Source of the DNA: Streptomyces sp. ITFR-16
Lineage (GTDB): Bacteria; Actinomycetota; Actinomycetes; Streptomycetales; Streptomycetaceae
Direction of reading: 5' to 3'
Length of the DNA: 64,000 nucleotides
Assembly (NCBI RefSeq): GCF_031844705.1
Contig: NZ_CP134609.1
Location: forward strand, 1,364,001-1,428,000
The notes beneath the pieces are model-generated. The model had not been told where the DNA came from and searched no databases. It saw only the letters and a program-made list of their open reading frames with translations. Of the stretch, positions 42,246 to 53,122 are shown piece by piece (the first letter of the stretch is position 1; the number at the start of each line of letters is the position of its first letter). Made by a program: the position numbers and the translations under genes.

Positions 42246-43172
42246 ATGACCGTCGTCGACACGTCCCCCGTCCTGCGCGAGCACCGCATCCCCGCCGACG
42301 GGCTCTACGAGGGGCCGCGCGTGCTGCGGCGGGTGCCCGAGGGGTGGGAGGACCGGCCCTACGAGCTGTTCGGCGTGGTCCCGCTGGGCCGGGTGATCGG
42401 CGCGGAGATCCACGGCGTCGATCTGTCCCGGCCGCTGGGGCCCGGGCTGCGCGCGGAGCTGGACCGGGCGCTGCTGGAGTGGAAGGTGCTGTTCTTCCGC
42501 GACCAGCACCTGACCTCACGGCAGCAGCGCGACTTCGCGTCGCACTGGGGTGAGCTGGAGACCAACCCGCTGCTGGCCACGGGGGACGACCCCGAGGTCG
42601 CCCGTCTGGACCGGACGGCCGTGCCCACCTTCGAGAACGTCTGGCACGCCGATGTGACCTTCCGCGAGCGCCCCGCCCTCGGCGCGGTCCTGCAACTGCG
42701 CGAGGTCCCGCCCGTCGGCGGCGACACCCTCTGGGCGGACATGGCCGCCGCGTACGACAACCTCCCGCAGGAGGTGAAGGAGCGCATCGAGGGGGCGCGG
42801 GCGGTGCACGACTTCATCCCTGGGTTCTCCCGCTTCTATCCGCCGGAGCGGCTGGCGCCCCACCAGGAGGAGTTCCCGCCGGTGGAGCACCCGGTGGTGC
42901 GGCGCCATCCCGGCACGGGGCGCCGGACCCTGTTCGTCAACGCCTCGTTCACCACCCGGATCGTGGGCCTGGAGCGGGCGGAGAGCGACCGGCTGCTGCG
43001 GCTGCTCTTCCAGCAGGCGCACGCGCCGGAGTTCCAGGTGCGGTTCGGCTGGCGCGCGGGTGATGTGGCGTTCTGGGACAACCGGTCCACCCAGCACTAC
43101 GCGGTCAACGACTACGCCCCGCACCGGCGGGTGGCCGAGCGGGTCGCCATCGCCGGGGACCGCCCGTACTGA
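42246..43172 (+). CDS. TauD/TfdA-family alpha-ketoglutarate dioxygenase
   Basis: The 308-residue Fe(II)/2-oxoglutarate dioxygenase cleaves the C-S bond of taurine or an alkylsulfonate to release sulfite. The iron ligands are the His and Asp of NVWHADVTF and the distal His of NRSTQHYAVNDY; Arg in HRRVAERVAI binds the cosubstrate. FGVVPLGRVIGAEIHGVDLS is the typical N terminus. It is the last gene of the sulfonate operon, with GGAGGAG before the ATG. The exact sulfonate is not known. Confidence 0.92.
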   Translation: MTVVDTSPVLREHRIPADGLYEGPRVLRRVPEGWEDRPYELFGVVPLGRVIGAEIHGVDLSRPLGPGLRAELDRALLEWKVLFFRDQHLTSRQQRDFASHWGELETNPLLATGDDPEVARLDRTAVPTFENVWHADVTFRERPALGAVLQLREVPPVGGDTLWADMAAAYDNLPQEVKERIEGARAVHDFIPGFSRFYPPERLAPHQEEFPPVEHPVVRRHPGTGRRTLFVNASFTTRIVGLERAESDRLLRLLFQQAHAPEFQVRFGWRAGDVAFWDNRSTQHYAVNDYAPHRRVAERVAIAGDRPY

Positions 43173-43264
43173 CCCCCGGGGCCGGGTGCCGGGCCGCTCG
43201 TCCGGCGTGATCCGGGCCCGGGTCATAGGCTGGCCGGGCAGTGATCCAGCGAGAAGGGACGATC

Positions 43265-44095
43265 ATGCCCGACACCCCGGTGCGCACCTTCGACGACGGA
43301 CACCGGATCCCGGCGGTGGGGCTCGGCACCTGGCCCCTGGACGACGACTCGGCCGAGGAGGCCGTCGCCGGCGCGCTCGGCCTCGGCTACCGGCTCGTCG
43401 ACACCGCGCTCAACTACGGCAACGAGACCGGCACCGGGCGCGGCATCGCCCGCAGCGGGGTGCCGCGCGAGGAGGTCTTCGTCACGACCAAGGTGCCGGG
43501 CCGGCACCACGGTTACGAGAAGACGCTGGCCTCGTTCGAGGAGTCCCGCCGCAATCTGGGGCTGTCCTACGTCGACCTGTATCTCATCCACTGGCCGCTG
43601 CCCCGGGTCGGTCTGTACGTGGACACCTGGCGGGCGCTGATCCGGCTGCGCGAGGAGGGTCTCGTACGGTCGATCGGGGTCTCCAACTTCACCGCCGAGC
43701 ACCTCGCGCGGCTGGAGGAGGAGACGGGGGTGCTGCCCGCCGTCAACCAGATCGAGATGCATCCCCGGCTGCCCCAGGAGGAGCTGCGGGCGGTGCACGA
43801 AGCCAAGGGCATCGTCACGGAGAGCTGGAGCCCGCTGGGCCGGGGCCGCGATCTGCTGGCCGACCCGGACGTGGTCGCCGTCGCAGAGGCGCACGGGGTC
43901 ACGCCGGGGCAGGCGGTGCTGCGCTGGCACACCCAGCTCGGTGCGGTGCCGATCCCGAAGTCGGCCGATCCGGGGCGGCAGCGGGAGAATCTGGATCTGT
44001 TCGGGTTCGAGCTGACGCCGGAGGAGCTGGAGCGGGTCTCGGCGGGGCCGCGGGAGCGGTTCGGCGGGGACCCCGAGGTGCACGAGGAGTTCTGA
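43265..44095 (+). CDS. Aldo/keto reductase
   Basis: The 276-residue NADPH-dependent reductase of the 2,5-diketogluconate reductase group has PAVGLGTWPL, catalytic Asp/Tyr in VDTALNYGNE, Lys in FVTTKVPG, His in YLIHWPLP, and the NADPH motif IPKSADPGRQRENLDLF. It reduces aldehydes or ketones. ATG 43265 has GAAGGGA five bases upstream. It is about 90 bp after the dioxygenase gene and probably has its own promoter. Confidence 0.93.
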   Translation: MPDTPVRTFDDGHRIPAVGLGTWPLDDDSAEEAVAGALGLGYRLVDTALNYGNETGTGRGIARSGVPREEVFVTTKVPGRHHGYEKTLASFEESRRNLGLSYVDLYLIHWPLPRVGLYVDTWRALIRLREEGLVRSIGVSNFTAEHLARLEEETGVLPAVNQIEMHPRLPQEELRAVHEAKGIVTESWSPLGRGRDLLADPDVVAVAEAHGVTPGQAVLRWHTQLGAVPIPKSADPGRQRENLDLFGFELTPEELERVSAGPRERFGGDPEVHEEF

Positions 44096-44117
44096 GCACC
44101 GGCCCCCGCCGGCCCGT

Positions 44118-45233
44118 TCAGCCGCCCAGCTCGGCGTGGCGGGCCGCGAGGGCCGCCGCGCCCTGCTCGGTCAGCGAGCCGAACAGCCGCAGCCGGGAGA
44201 TGCCGCCGTCCGGGAAGATGTCGATGCGGACCTGGTCGGCGCGCACGGCCTCGGGCAGGACGAAGCGGTGGTCGGTGTCGGGCTGCAGCCGGGTCCTGGG
44301 CAGCACCTCGCTCCAGTCGCCGTCCTCGCCCTCGCGGACCGAAAGGCTCGCCCAGCCCGCCGAGTTGCCCTTGAGGTAGGCGGTGTCGATCTCGACGGCG
44401 CGGATCTCGGCGTGGGCGACGAGGTGGTAGTGGATCCAGTCGTTGCCCTTGTCGCGCCTGCGGCGGGTCTCCCAGCCGTCGTCCATCTTGCGGGAGCGGC
44501 CGGGCTGGATGGTGTGGGTGGCCGGGGAGTAGAAGCGGTCGGAGGCGTCCTCGACCCGGCCGCCGTTCTCCAGCGCGACGAGGTCGAAGGTGCCGAGGGC
44601 CGTCAGCCAGGCGGGGTCCGGGGCCACGTCGCCGTGGACGCGGAGCCGGGCTATGCCACCGTCGGGGTGCTGGTTGACCCGCAGATGGGTGAAGCGCTGC
44701 GGGGCGTCGACGGTGAATCCGTTGGCCGCGTGGCCGCCGACCGGGGTACGGGGGACGAGCGTCGTCCACTTCACGTCGGGGGCGAGCAGTTCCTCGGGGG
44801 ACGGCGAGCCGGGCAGCGAGACGGCCTCGACGGAGACGGCCTGCGGGTAGTTGCCCCGGAAATGGGCGGTGTCGACGACGATGCCCCGGATGACACCGGG
44901 GGCGCCGAGGCGCACCAGCGCCCAGTCGTGGTCCTCGTCCTCGGGGTGGGGCTGTGCGGCGCTCACCCCGCGCCGGCGGCGGGTCTCCCAGCCGTCCATG
45001 ATCTTGCCCTTGTGCCCGAAGTGCTCCGGGTCGAAGTGGGCGGGCTCCGGCTTCAGCAGGTTCTCGCGCTCGGCGAAGAACTCGTCGTTGGCCGCGATCA
45101 CACCCGCGCCGAGCCGCCGGTCGGCGAGGTCCACCAGCCGGGTGAACGGGAAGTCGGCGGTGCGGTAGTCGGCGTAGGGGTCGCCGCCGCCGTAGGGGTG
45201 CGCGTCGCCGGTGAAGCGGTTGGTCGCCGTCAT
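44118..45233 (-). CDS. alc: Allantoicase
   Basis: The 371-residue enzyme hydrolyses allantoate to ureidoglycolate and urea. It has two homologous allantoicase domains; [12 protein letters not shown] in the first is mirrored by [12 protein letters not shown] in the second, and [19 protein letters not shown] by [18 protein letters not shown]. Near the N terminus is [17 protein letters not shown]. It overlaps the allantoinase gene (ATGA), and both should be induced by allantoin through the nearby IclR-type regulator. Confidence 0.95.
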   Translation of the reverse strand: MTATNRFTGDAHPYGGGDPYADYRTADFPFTRLVDLADRRLGAGVIAANDEFFAERENLLKPEPAHFDPEHFGHKGKIMDGWETRRRRGVSAAQPHPEDEDHDWALVRLGAPGVIRGIVVDTAHFRGNYPQAVSVEAVSLPGSPSPEELLAPDVKWTTLVPRTPVGGHAANGFTVDAPQRFTHLRVNQHPDGGIARLRVHGDVAPDPAWLTALGTFDLVALENGGRVEDASDRFYSPATHTIQPGRSRKMDDGWETRRRRDKGNDWIHYHLVAHAEIRAVEIDTAYLKGNSAGWASLSVREGEDGDWSEVLPRTRLQPDTDHRFVLPEAVRADQVRIDIFPDGGISRLRLFGSLTEQGAAALAARHAELGG

Positions 45234-46579
45234 GATCGGTTGTCCCTTGTCTGGAGCCGGCCGGTGGGCCCGGCGAGCGTGCCGTCGTGCTGGATCCGTA
45301 CGCCGCGCAGCCAGGTGGAGCGCACGACGCCCTGCAGGGTCCGGCCGGCGTACGCGGTGACCTGGTTGCGGTGGAAGAGCTCGGCCGGGTCGACGGTGAA
45401 GGTGGCGTCGGGGGCCAGCACGGCGAAGTCGGCGTCGCGCCCGGCCTCGATCGCGCCCTTGCGGTGCAGGCCGGCCAGGGCGGCGGGGGCGGAGGACATC
45501 CAGCGAGCGACGTCGTCGAGAGTGTGGCCGCGCCTGCGGGCCTCGGTCCAGATGGCGGGCAGGCCGAGCTGGAGGGAGGAGATGCCGCCCCAGGCGGAGG
45601 CGAAGTCCGGCGTCTTGAGGTCGGTGGTGCAGGGCGAGTGGTCGGAGACGATGCAGTCGATGGTGCCGTCGGCGAGCCCCTGCCACAGCGCGTCCTGGTT
45701 GGCGGCCTCGCGGATCGGCGGGCAGCACTTGAACTCGGTGGCCCCGTCGGGGACTTCCTCGGCGGTGAGGGTGAGGAAGTGCGGGCAGGACTCGACGGTG
45801 ACGCGGACGCCCTCGCGCTTGGCGGCGGCGATCAGAGGCAGCGCGTCGCTGGAGGACAGGTGCAGGACGTGGACGCGGGCGTTCAGCCGCTTGGCGTGGG
45901 CGATGAGGCCCTCGATCGCGGTGTTCTCGGCGTCGCGCGGCCGGGAGGCGAGGAAGTCGGCGTAGGCGGGCCCGCCGCGCTGCGGCGCGGACTCCAGATG
46001 GCTGGGGTCCTCGGCGTGCACGATCAGCAGACCGCCGAAGCCCGCGATCTCGGCCATGGAGCGGGCCAGCTGCTCCTGGTCCAGCTCGGGGAACTCCTCG
46101 ACGCCGGAGGGCGAGAGGAAGCACTTGAAGCCGAAGACCCCGGCCTCGTACAGCGGGCGCAGGTCCTTGACGTTCGAGGGGATCGCACCGCCCCAGAAGC
46201 CGGTGTCCACGTGCACCTTGGGCTCGGCCACCCGCTGCTTGACGCGCAGGTGCTCGACCGTGGTGGTCGGCGGCAGCGAGTTGAGGGGCATGTCGAGCAG
46301 GGTGGTGATCCCGCCGGCCGCGGCGGCGCGGGTGGCGGTGTAGAAGCCCTCCCACTCGGTGCGGCCCGGGTCGTTCACATGGACATGGGTGTCGACGAGG
46401 CCGGGCAGCAGGACGTCGTCGCCGAAGTCCTCCAGCCGGGCGCCGGAGGGCACCTCGGAGTCGTACGGCAGGACGGCCTCGATCGTCCCGCCCGTCACGG
46501 CGACCGCCGCGGGCCGCGTCCCCTCGGGGGTGACGACGCGCGTCGAGCGCAGTACCAGCTTCTCGTCCGTACCGGACAC
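45230..46579 (-). CDS. allB: Allantoinase
   Basis: The 449-residue cyclic amidohydrolase opens allantoin to allantoate. Metal ligands lie in [21 protein letters not shown], the carbamylated Lys in [11 protein letters not shown], His in [10 protein letters not shown] and [10 protein letters not shown], and Asp in [12 protein letters not shown] 46579 is taken as the start because GGTGGGGAG lies just upstream. An ATG at 46597 is in frame but is too near the operator. The operator TTCAAC-N5-GTTGAA lies 22 bases upstream of the GTG. Confidence 0.94.
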   Translation of the reverse strand: MSGTDEKLVLRSTRVVTPEGTRPAAVAVTGGTIEAVLPYDSEVPSGARLEDFGDDVLLPGLVDTHVHVNDPGRTEWEGFYTATRAAAAGGITTLLDMPLNSLPPTTTVEHLRVKQRVAEPKVHVDTGFWGGAIPSNVKDLRPLYEAGVFGFKCFLSPSGVEEFPELDQEQLARSMAEIAGFGGLLIVHAEDPSHLESAPQRGGPAYADFLASRPRDAENTAIEGLIAHAKRLNARVHVLHLSSSDALPLIAAAKREGVRVTVESCPHFLTLTAEEVPDGATEFKCCPPIREAANQDALWQGLADGTIDCIVSDHSPCTTDLKTPDFASAWGGISSLQLGLPAIWTEARRRGHTLDDVARWMSSAPAALAGLHRKGAIEAGRDADFAVLAPDATFTVDPAELFHRNQVTAYAGRTLQGVVRSTWLRGVRIQHDGTLAGPTGRLQTRDNRS

Positions 46580-46600
46580 CCGTGCTCCCCACCTCATGAA

Positions 46601-46617
46601 TTCAACGAACTGTTGAA
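46601..46617. promoter_or_regulatory. AllR-type operator at allB
   Basis: A perfect palindrome with 6-bp arms, TTCAAC-GAACT-GTTGAA, lies just upstream of the allantoinase start. A related sequence (ATCAACAAACCATTGAA, 13 of 17 positions) lies upstream of the malate synthase gene. Position suggests it is bound by the IclR-family protein encoded divergently. Confidence 0.7.
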
Positions 46618-46917
46618 GGAGTCTTCACTCGGGAACGCGGCCCGTCAAGACCCCATCCTGCGCCCCGTACACCTCGGGCACCACTCACGTCACCACCCAT
46701 GGCACCGTCTGGAGATTTCCACAAAGTAAAAGACTTATTTCGGAGTGCGGAACGTAGAATGGGCTATACCCGGCGCCCGCCGGAGCGTCGTACCGCGTGC
46801 GGACACCCGGACAAACGGGCCCTGACCGGCCAGGACGGCGCCCCTTCGGCAGTGGGCCGATCGGGAAGCGCCCGGTAGGCTGCTGCCTTGCTCTTCCGCT
46901 TCGAAAGGACCGTTGAC
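46618..46917. promoter_or_regulatory. Divergent promoter region allB / allR
   Basis: This 300-bp stretch separates the allantoinase and IclR genes. It includes an unusually A/T-rich patch (about 46720-46760, with AAAGTAAAAGAC and TTATTTCGG) that probably contains a promoter. GAAAGGA near 46902-46908 is the ribosome binding site of the regulator. No small gene is seen in it. Confidence 0.5.
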
Positions 46918-47718
46918 GTGCCGCCGTCCCACGCCAGCACTTCCGACTCCAAGCCCGCCGGTTCCAGCGGCGGTGTGCAGTCCCTTGAGCGCGCCTTCGA
47001 TCTGCTGGAGCGGATGGCCGATGCGGGGGGCGAGGTCGGCCTGAGCGAGCTCTCCGCGAGCAGCGGGCTCCCGCTGCCCACGATCCACCGGCTGATGCGC
47101 ACGCTGGTCGTCTGCGGTTACGTACGCCAGCAGCCCAACCGGCGCTACGCGCTGGGCCCCCGGCTGATCCGGCTCGGCGAGTCCGCCTCGCGGCTGCTGG
47201 GCACCTGGGCCCGCCCGTATCTGGCCCGGCTGGTCGAGGAGACCGGCGAGACGGCCAACATGGCGCTGCTGGACGGCGACGAGATCGTGTACGTGGCCCA
47301 GGTGCCGTCCAAGCACTCGATGCGCATGTTCACCGAGGTCGGCCGCCGGGTGCTGCCGCACTCCACCGGGGTCGGCAAGGCGCTGCTCGCGCACACCCCG
47401 GCGGACGAGGTGCGGGCGCTGCTCGCGCGCACCGGGATGCCGGCCGCCACCGAGAAGACGATCACCACGCCGGACGGCTTCCTGGAGGCGCTGGAGCAGG
47501 TCCGCAGGGTGGGCTACGCGGTGGACGACAACGAGCAGGAGATAGGAGTCCGCTGCCTGGCGGTCTCCGTGCCCGACTCCCCCACCTCGGCGGCGATCTC
47601 GATCTCCGGTCCGGCGGGCCGGGTGACCGAGGCGGCCACCGAGCGGATCGTGCCGATCCTCCAGCAGGCCGCGAAGGAGCTGTCCGAGGCGCTGGCCAGC
47701 AGCGGTCCCGCGAGCTGA
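46918..47718 (+). CDS. allR: IclR-family regulator AllR
   Basis: The 266-residue regulator has an N-terminal IclR HTH (SLERAFDLLERMADAGGEVGLSEL in parts; SGLPLPTIHRLMRTLVVCGYV) and a C-terminal effector domain (GETANMALLDGDEIVYVAQV; LPHSTGVGKALLAH; DDNEQEIGVRCLAVSV). In S. coelicolor the AllR repressor sits in the same place, beside allantoin genes and a malate synthase gene, and senses pathway intermediates; I rely on that synteny. GTG 46918 follows GAAAGGA. Confidence 0.85.
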   Translation: MPPSHASTSDSKPAGSSGGVQSLERAFDLLERMADAGGEVGLSELSASSGLPLPTIHRLMRTLVVCGYVRQQPNRRYALGPRLIRLGESASRLLGTWARPYLARLVEETGETANMALLDGDEIVYVAQVPSKHSMRMFTEVGRRVLPHSTGVGKALLAHTPADEVRALLARTGMPAATEKTITTPDGFLEALEQVRRVGYAVDDNEQEIGVRCLAVSVPDSPTSAAISISGPAGRVTEAATERIVPILQQAAKELSEALASSGPAS

Positions 47719-47915
47719 GGGATCCGGCGCGCCCTCGGGCGGGTACGGATGCGGGTGCGGGTACGGTCAGCCGGCCGTCCCGCAGGGCGACGGTGCAATC
47801 CCGTCCGGGGCACATCCGCGCCAAGCCGGGCGTGGACTCGCGCACCTCGGTGGTCGCGGTGGCCACGGCCCGCGGGCCCATCCGCCGCTGACGCGCGGCC
47901 GTGCGTACGCCTGGC

Positions 47916-48230
47916 TCAGCGGCGGGGCGGCTCTCCGAAGAGGTCGACGGCGACGCGGACGTCCCGCAGGGCCGAGGCCAGGGCGCTGACGGAACCGATC
48001 GCCCCCGCGATCAGCAGCAGCGACCGGCGCAGCCGGGGGATCTCGGGGGTGCCGCTGAGCGCCATCGCGTCGAGCGCCGCGAGTTCGTCCTCGGCGATCG
48101 CGCGGTCCGGGAATTCCGCGGGATGCCCGGCCAGCTCCCTGCGGAGCCGGGAGACGGCGGTCCGCAGCTCCGCGACTCTCGGGTCCTCGCCGCTTCCGGT
48201 CACCCGCTCCTGCCCCACGCTCTTCAACAA
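47916..48230 (-). CDS. DUF5955 family protein
   Basis: The 104-residue helical protein has GEDPRVAELRTAVSRLRRELAG, EDELAALDAMALSGTPEI and a terminal LRRSLLLIAGAIGSVSALASALRDVRVAVDLFG. This fits the small DUF5955 proteins of Streptomyces as I remember them. The C-terminal helix is hydrophobic and could touch the membrane. The function is unknown. It lies between allR and a nucleotidyltransferase gene, on the opposite strand. Confidence 0.72.
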   Translation of the reverse strand: MLKSVGQERVTGSGEDPRVAELRTAVSRLRRELAGHPAEFPDRAIAEDELAALDAMALSGTPEIPRLRRSLLLIAGAIGSVSALASALRDVRVAVDLFGEPPRR

Positions 48231-48436
48231 AGCACTCCCCCTCGCGCACGTCTTCGTGCCGGTGTTCCGACCGGTCCCGGACCGTGGTCAAGTGTCCGGG
48301 GGTGCGGGCAAGTTAACGCCATGAAAGGTGCCGGGCGCCACTCCGCGGCCGGAACTCGGAGTGTCCCACCGGTCGACAGGGCGTGTCGGTGGGCCCGCCC
48401 CGTGCACAAGCGGCCGCTCTGCGGTATCCAGGCGGC

Positions 48437-49057
48437 ATGACAAGCACACCGCACTCCTCCCCGACCGCCTCCCCCGTCGTCGCCGGGCTGCTGCTCGCGG
48501 CCGGCGGCGGGCGCCGGCTCGGCGGTCGCCCGAAGGCCCTGCTCGAACACCGCGGCGGGCTGCTGGCCGACCATGCGGTGCGCACCCTGCGCGAGGGCGG
48601 CTGCGGCCCCCTCCATGTGGTGCTCGGCGCCTCGGCCGACGAGGTGCGGGCCAGGGCCGAGCTGCCCGGCTGCACGGTGACGGTCAACCCCGGCTGGGCC
48701 GAGGGGATGGGCTCCTCGCTGCGGGCGGGGCTCGGCGCGCTCGCCGGTTCGGGGGCGGACGCGGTCCTGGTGCTGCTGGTCGACCAGCCGGGCATCGGGC
48801 CGGAGGCGGTGGCCCGGGTGCGGTCGGCCTACCGCTCGCGCACCGGCCTCGCGGCGGCCTCGTACGCGGGGGAACGCGGCCATCCGGTGCTCTTCGGGGC
48901 GGATCTGTGGGCGGACATCGCGGCGGGGGCGGTGGGCGACCAGGGCGCCCGGGCGTATCTGCGGGCGCACCGCGATGCGATCACGCTCGTCGAGTGTTCC
49001 GATGTGGCTCAGGCGTACGACATCGACACGGCCGAGGACCTCTCACACTTGGAGTGA
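48437..49057 (+). CDS. MobA-like nucleotidyltransferase
   Basis: The 206-residue NTP transferase has the signature VAGLLLAAGGGRRLGGRPKALLEHRG, then LVLLVDQPGIGPEAVARV and RGHPVLFGADLW. It resembles MocA/MobA enzymes that link CTP or GTP to molybdopterin. This fits purine catabolism, since xanthine dehydrogenase needs a molybdenum cofactor. ATG 48437 is used; AGGCGG is close upstream. Confidence 0.88.
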   Translation: MTSTPHSSPTASPVVAGLLLAAGGGRRLGGRPKALLEHRGGLLADHAVRTLREGGCGPLHVVLGASADEVRARAELPGCTVTVNPGWAEGMGSSLRAGLGALAGSGADAVLVLLVDQPGIGPEAVARVRSAYRSRTGLAAASYAGERGHPVLFGADLWADIAAGAVGDQGARAYLRAHRDAITLVECSDVAQAYDIDTAEDLSHLE

Positions 49058-49115
49058 GCGCGCTGGCACGCTGCGCCAGCGGACCGCCACTTCTGTCGAC
49101 CCGGAGAATCTCGAT

Positions 49116-49132
49116 ATCAACAAACCATTGAA
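49116..49132. promoter_or_regulatory. Second AllR-like site upstream of aceB
   Basis: ATCAACAAACCATTGAA matches the palindrome before allB at 13 of 17 positions, with TCAAC and TTGAA arms conserved. It lies 160 bp before the malate synthase start. It would link glyoxylate use to allantoin breakdown. Confidence 0.6.
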
Positions 49133-49291
49133 CTTCCACCATGAGGAAACTACTATCCACTGGTCAGAAGCCCTCTGCACCCCAGACGGCGCCCACGGCC
49201 GTATCCCGGAGCCCTGGCACGCCGTGCCATTTCAGGCGACCCGGCGGCCGTGAGAAGCCGCCCGCACCGCCCGCTGAAGGAGTGACAGCTC

Positions 49292-50911
<1,620 letters not shown>

Positions 50912-50927
50912 CCCCTTCCTGGGTACG

Positions 50928-50965
50928 CCCGCGCCCCCGGTGCCGCACAGCACCGGGGGCGCGGG
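50928..50965. terminator. Bidirectional terminator after aceB
   Basis: A perfect 16-bp stem (CCCGCGCCCCCGGTGC and its complement) with a CGCACA loop lies between two convergent genes, 16 bases after the malate synthase stop. Confidence 0.88.
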
Positions 50966-50982
50966 TATGCCACCGGGCGGGT

Positions 50983-51903
50983 TCAGACGGCGCGGATCGA
51001 GGTGGCCTCGTGGATCAGGGCCGAGCTCGTTGCCGGGCCGTGGCAGGTCAGGCGGCGGGGTGGGGCGCGGTGGGTCCGGACCTCGACGTCGTACGTCGTC
51101 GCGGGTGGCCGGTGGCCGGTGACGCGGATCTGCCAGTGGTCGCCGACGCGGGAGGTGGCGGTGACGGTGTAGGCGTGCCGGGCCGCCGGGCCGAAGCGGG
51201 CGAGCACGGCGGCGACGGCGGCCTGCTGGGCGGGGAAGAGGTCGGTGTATCCGCGCAGGTGTGCCGCGTGGATCCGGCCGGCCAGGTGCTCCTCGACCGC
51301 CGAGACGGCGGCGGGGGCGTCGAGGTTGCCGTAGTAGACGCCGTCGGGTGCGACGAGGACGTTGGCGGCGAACCGGTCGCCGCCGACGTGTGTGCACTCC
51401 CACACCAGGTCCGGCAGGCGCTCGGTCAGGGCGCGTGCGACGGGCCGGCCGCGCACGGCGCAGCAGGTGTCGTGGCGGCCGTGGGCGCAGACGAGGACGA
51501 CGGGCGGCAGGCCGGTCTCGCCGGGGGCGCCGAGGGCCGCGGCGATCGCCGCCAGGTCCTCGTCCCGGCTCCAGGTGCCCCACTGCTGGCGGTGGGCGCC
51601 GGAGCCCTCGTACCGCAGTACGGCCCAGCGCCTGGGGCCCTCGTCCCGGCGGCCCGCGTGCCGTCTGATCAGGAGGATCCGGGCCCGCACCGCCTGGGCG
51701 GCGGCGAACACGCGTGCCTTGGTGGCGGGTTCGAGGGCGAGGCCGTCGAAGCCGTTGGCCGGCCAGCCGCCCCGGTGCTCCACGAGGACCCAGGCCAGGC
51801 CGTGCGGCGCCGTGCCCGCGAGCGGGTCGCCGCGCTCCCGGGCGGCGTCTGAGCAGAAGAAGCGGTCCGGCCCCGGCGGTCGGAGCCCCGGTCGCTCGGT
51901 CAC
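50983..51903 (-). CDS. Sucrase/ferredoxin-like (thioredoxin-fold) protein
   Basis: The 306-residue protein belongs to the Suc/Fer-like group. It has FFCSDAARERGDPLAGTAP at the N terminus and the cluster-binding motif VCAHGRHDTCCAVRG, then WECTHVGGDRFAANVLVAPDG. These Cys and His residues can hold a [2Fe-2S] cluster as in thioredoxin-like ferredoxins. It lies 10 bp after the JmjC oxygenase gene in the same direction, so it may supply electrons or repair the iron centre of that enzyme; this is inference from position. Confidence 0.85.
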   Translation of the reverse strand: MTERPGLRPPGPDRFFCSDAARERGDPLAGTAPHGLAWVLVEHRGGWPANGFDGLALEPATKARVFAAAQAVRARILLIRRHAGRRDEGPRRWAVLRYEGSGAHRQQWGTWSRDEDLAAIAAALGAPGETGLPPVVLVCAHGRHDTCCAVRGRPVARALTERLPDLVWECTHVGGDRFAANVLVAPDGVYYGNLDAPAAVSAVEEHLAGRIHAAHLRGYTDLFPAQQAAVAAVLARFGPAARHAYTVTATSRVGDHWQIRVTGHRPPATTYDVEVRTHRAPPRRLTCHGPATSSALIHEATSIRAV

Positions 51904-51913
51904 CGCGACGTCG

Positions 51914-53122
51914 TCACCGCGCGGCGGGCACGAGTACGCCCGCGTGCAGCAGTCTCCGGACGAGGGGGACGCCGAGCTCCCCCGCGGTGCGCACCGTGCC
52001 GTCGAGCAGCCGGGTCACCGCCGGCAGATCGGTGTGCGGGAAGTCGAACCGGCCGATGCGCGTGATGAGGCGGGTGCCCTGCAGCCGTGCTTCCAGCGCC
52101 TCCCGGAGCCGTACCGTCGTCCCGGGGCCGAGGGCGTCGACCGCGGTGAGCTGGGCGAGCGGCCCGAGCGGGGCCGCGCGGCCCTGCCGTCGGCGTGCGC
52201 GGTGGAAGAGCGGGGCGGGGTCGGCCTGGGCGAGGGCGGCGGTGAGGCGCTCGCGCACCAGGCCGGTCTCGTCGCCCGGCCCGTCCGCGCCCAGGGGCAG
52301 CGTGCCGCGCATCAGGGGGTCGTCGCGCAGCGCCGTGAGGGCCGCTTCGACGAGCTGTTCGGCCAGCGCGTAGCGCGTCCAGCTGTGGATGCCGAGCGTC
52401 AGATGGATCGAGACGGCACCCTGCGCCTCGGCGGCGTGCAGCCAGCCCCGGGGCAGGTAGAGGACGTCGCCCGGTTGGAGCACGGTGTCGATGTACGGCT
52501 CGCCCCGGGCGGCCTCGGCCACGACGGAGCGGCGTTCGGTCCACGGCTCGTCGCGCAGCGGGTCGGGGCGCACGGGCCGGTGGACGATCCAGCGCTTGGT
52601 CCCCTCGATCTGGAGGACGAAGACGTCGTGGACGTCGTAGTGGTCGTCGAACCCCCGGTTCTGGGGCGGGGTGACGTAGGCATTGGCCTGGACCGGATGT
52701 CCCAGCTCCGTGCTCAGCGCGGTGCAGAGGTCCGCGACCGGGCCCCAGGTCCGCTGCAGTGCCTGCAGGACGAGCGTGGCGCCGTCGGCGAACTCGCGCC
52801 ACAGGGCCGTGTCGTCGAGCTGGTCCGCGATGGTGGCGCCGGCGCCGGCGGACGAGGTGTAGGACGACTCGGTCAGCGTGGAGCCGTTCTTGGCGACGCG
52901 GAGGAAGGGCGTACGCAGTCCGCGCCGCGAGACCAGTTCGTCGACGGCGCCGGCGGAGAACAGGTCCGTGAAGTCACTGGCCCGGCGGGTGAGCAGCGCG
53001 GTGCGCGCCCAGACGTCGCGGGCGAATTCGTCCCGGCCCAGCCGGGTCAGGCGTGTCTCCAGGACCCCGGGGCCCGCCGTTGCGGCACCGGGGTCCCGTG
53101 ACTCGGTCCGGGGCGCGCTCAA
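51914..53122 (-). CDS. JmjC/cupin-4 ribosomal-oxygenase-like hydroxylase
   Basis: The 402-residue Fe(II)/2-oxoglutarate oxygenase is of the ROX type (YcfD/MINA53/NO66). Iron ligands are His161 and Asp163 in DDHYDVHDVFVLQIEG, and His229 in LPRGWLHAA; KRWIVH follows the first strand. The C-terminal half is a helical and winged domain, as in ROX enzymes. Known members hydroxylate Arg or His side chains in proteins. Its ATG overlaps the stop of a tiny repetitive gene whose product has one His per repeat, which makes that peptide a candidate substrate. Confidence 0.87.
   Translation of the reverse strand: MSAPRTESRDPGAATAGPGVLETRLTRLGRDEFARDVWARTALLTRRASDFTDLFSAGAVDELVSRRGLRTPFLRVAKNGSTLTESSYTSSAGAGATIADQLDDTALWREFADGATLVLQALQRTWGPVADLCTALSTELGHPVQANAYVTPPQNRGFDDHYDVHDVFVLQIEGTKRWIVHRPVRPDPLRDEPWTERRSVVAEAARGEPYIDTVLQPGDVLYLPRGWLHAAEAQGAVSIHLTLGIHSWTRYALAEQLVEAALTALRDDPLMRGTLPLGADGPGDETGLVRERLTAALAQADPAPLFHRARRRQGRAAPLGPLAQLTAVDALGPGTTVRLREALEARLQGTRLITRIGRFDFPHTDLPAVTRLLDGTVRTAGELGVPLVRRLLHAGVLVPAAR

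Noticed and set aside
47462..47881. Minus-strand frame starting MGPRAVATATTEVRE
   Set aside because: The first 50 residues look protein-like, but most of it is antisense to allR and no ribosome binding site stands out; evidence is too thin.
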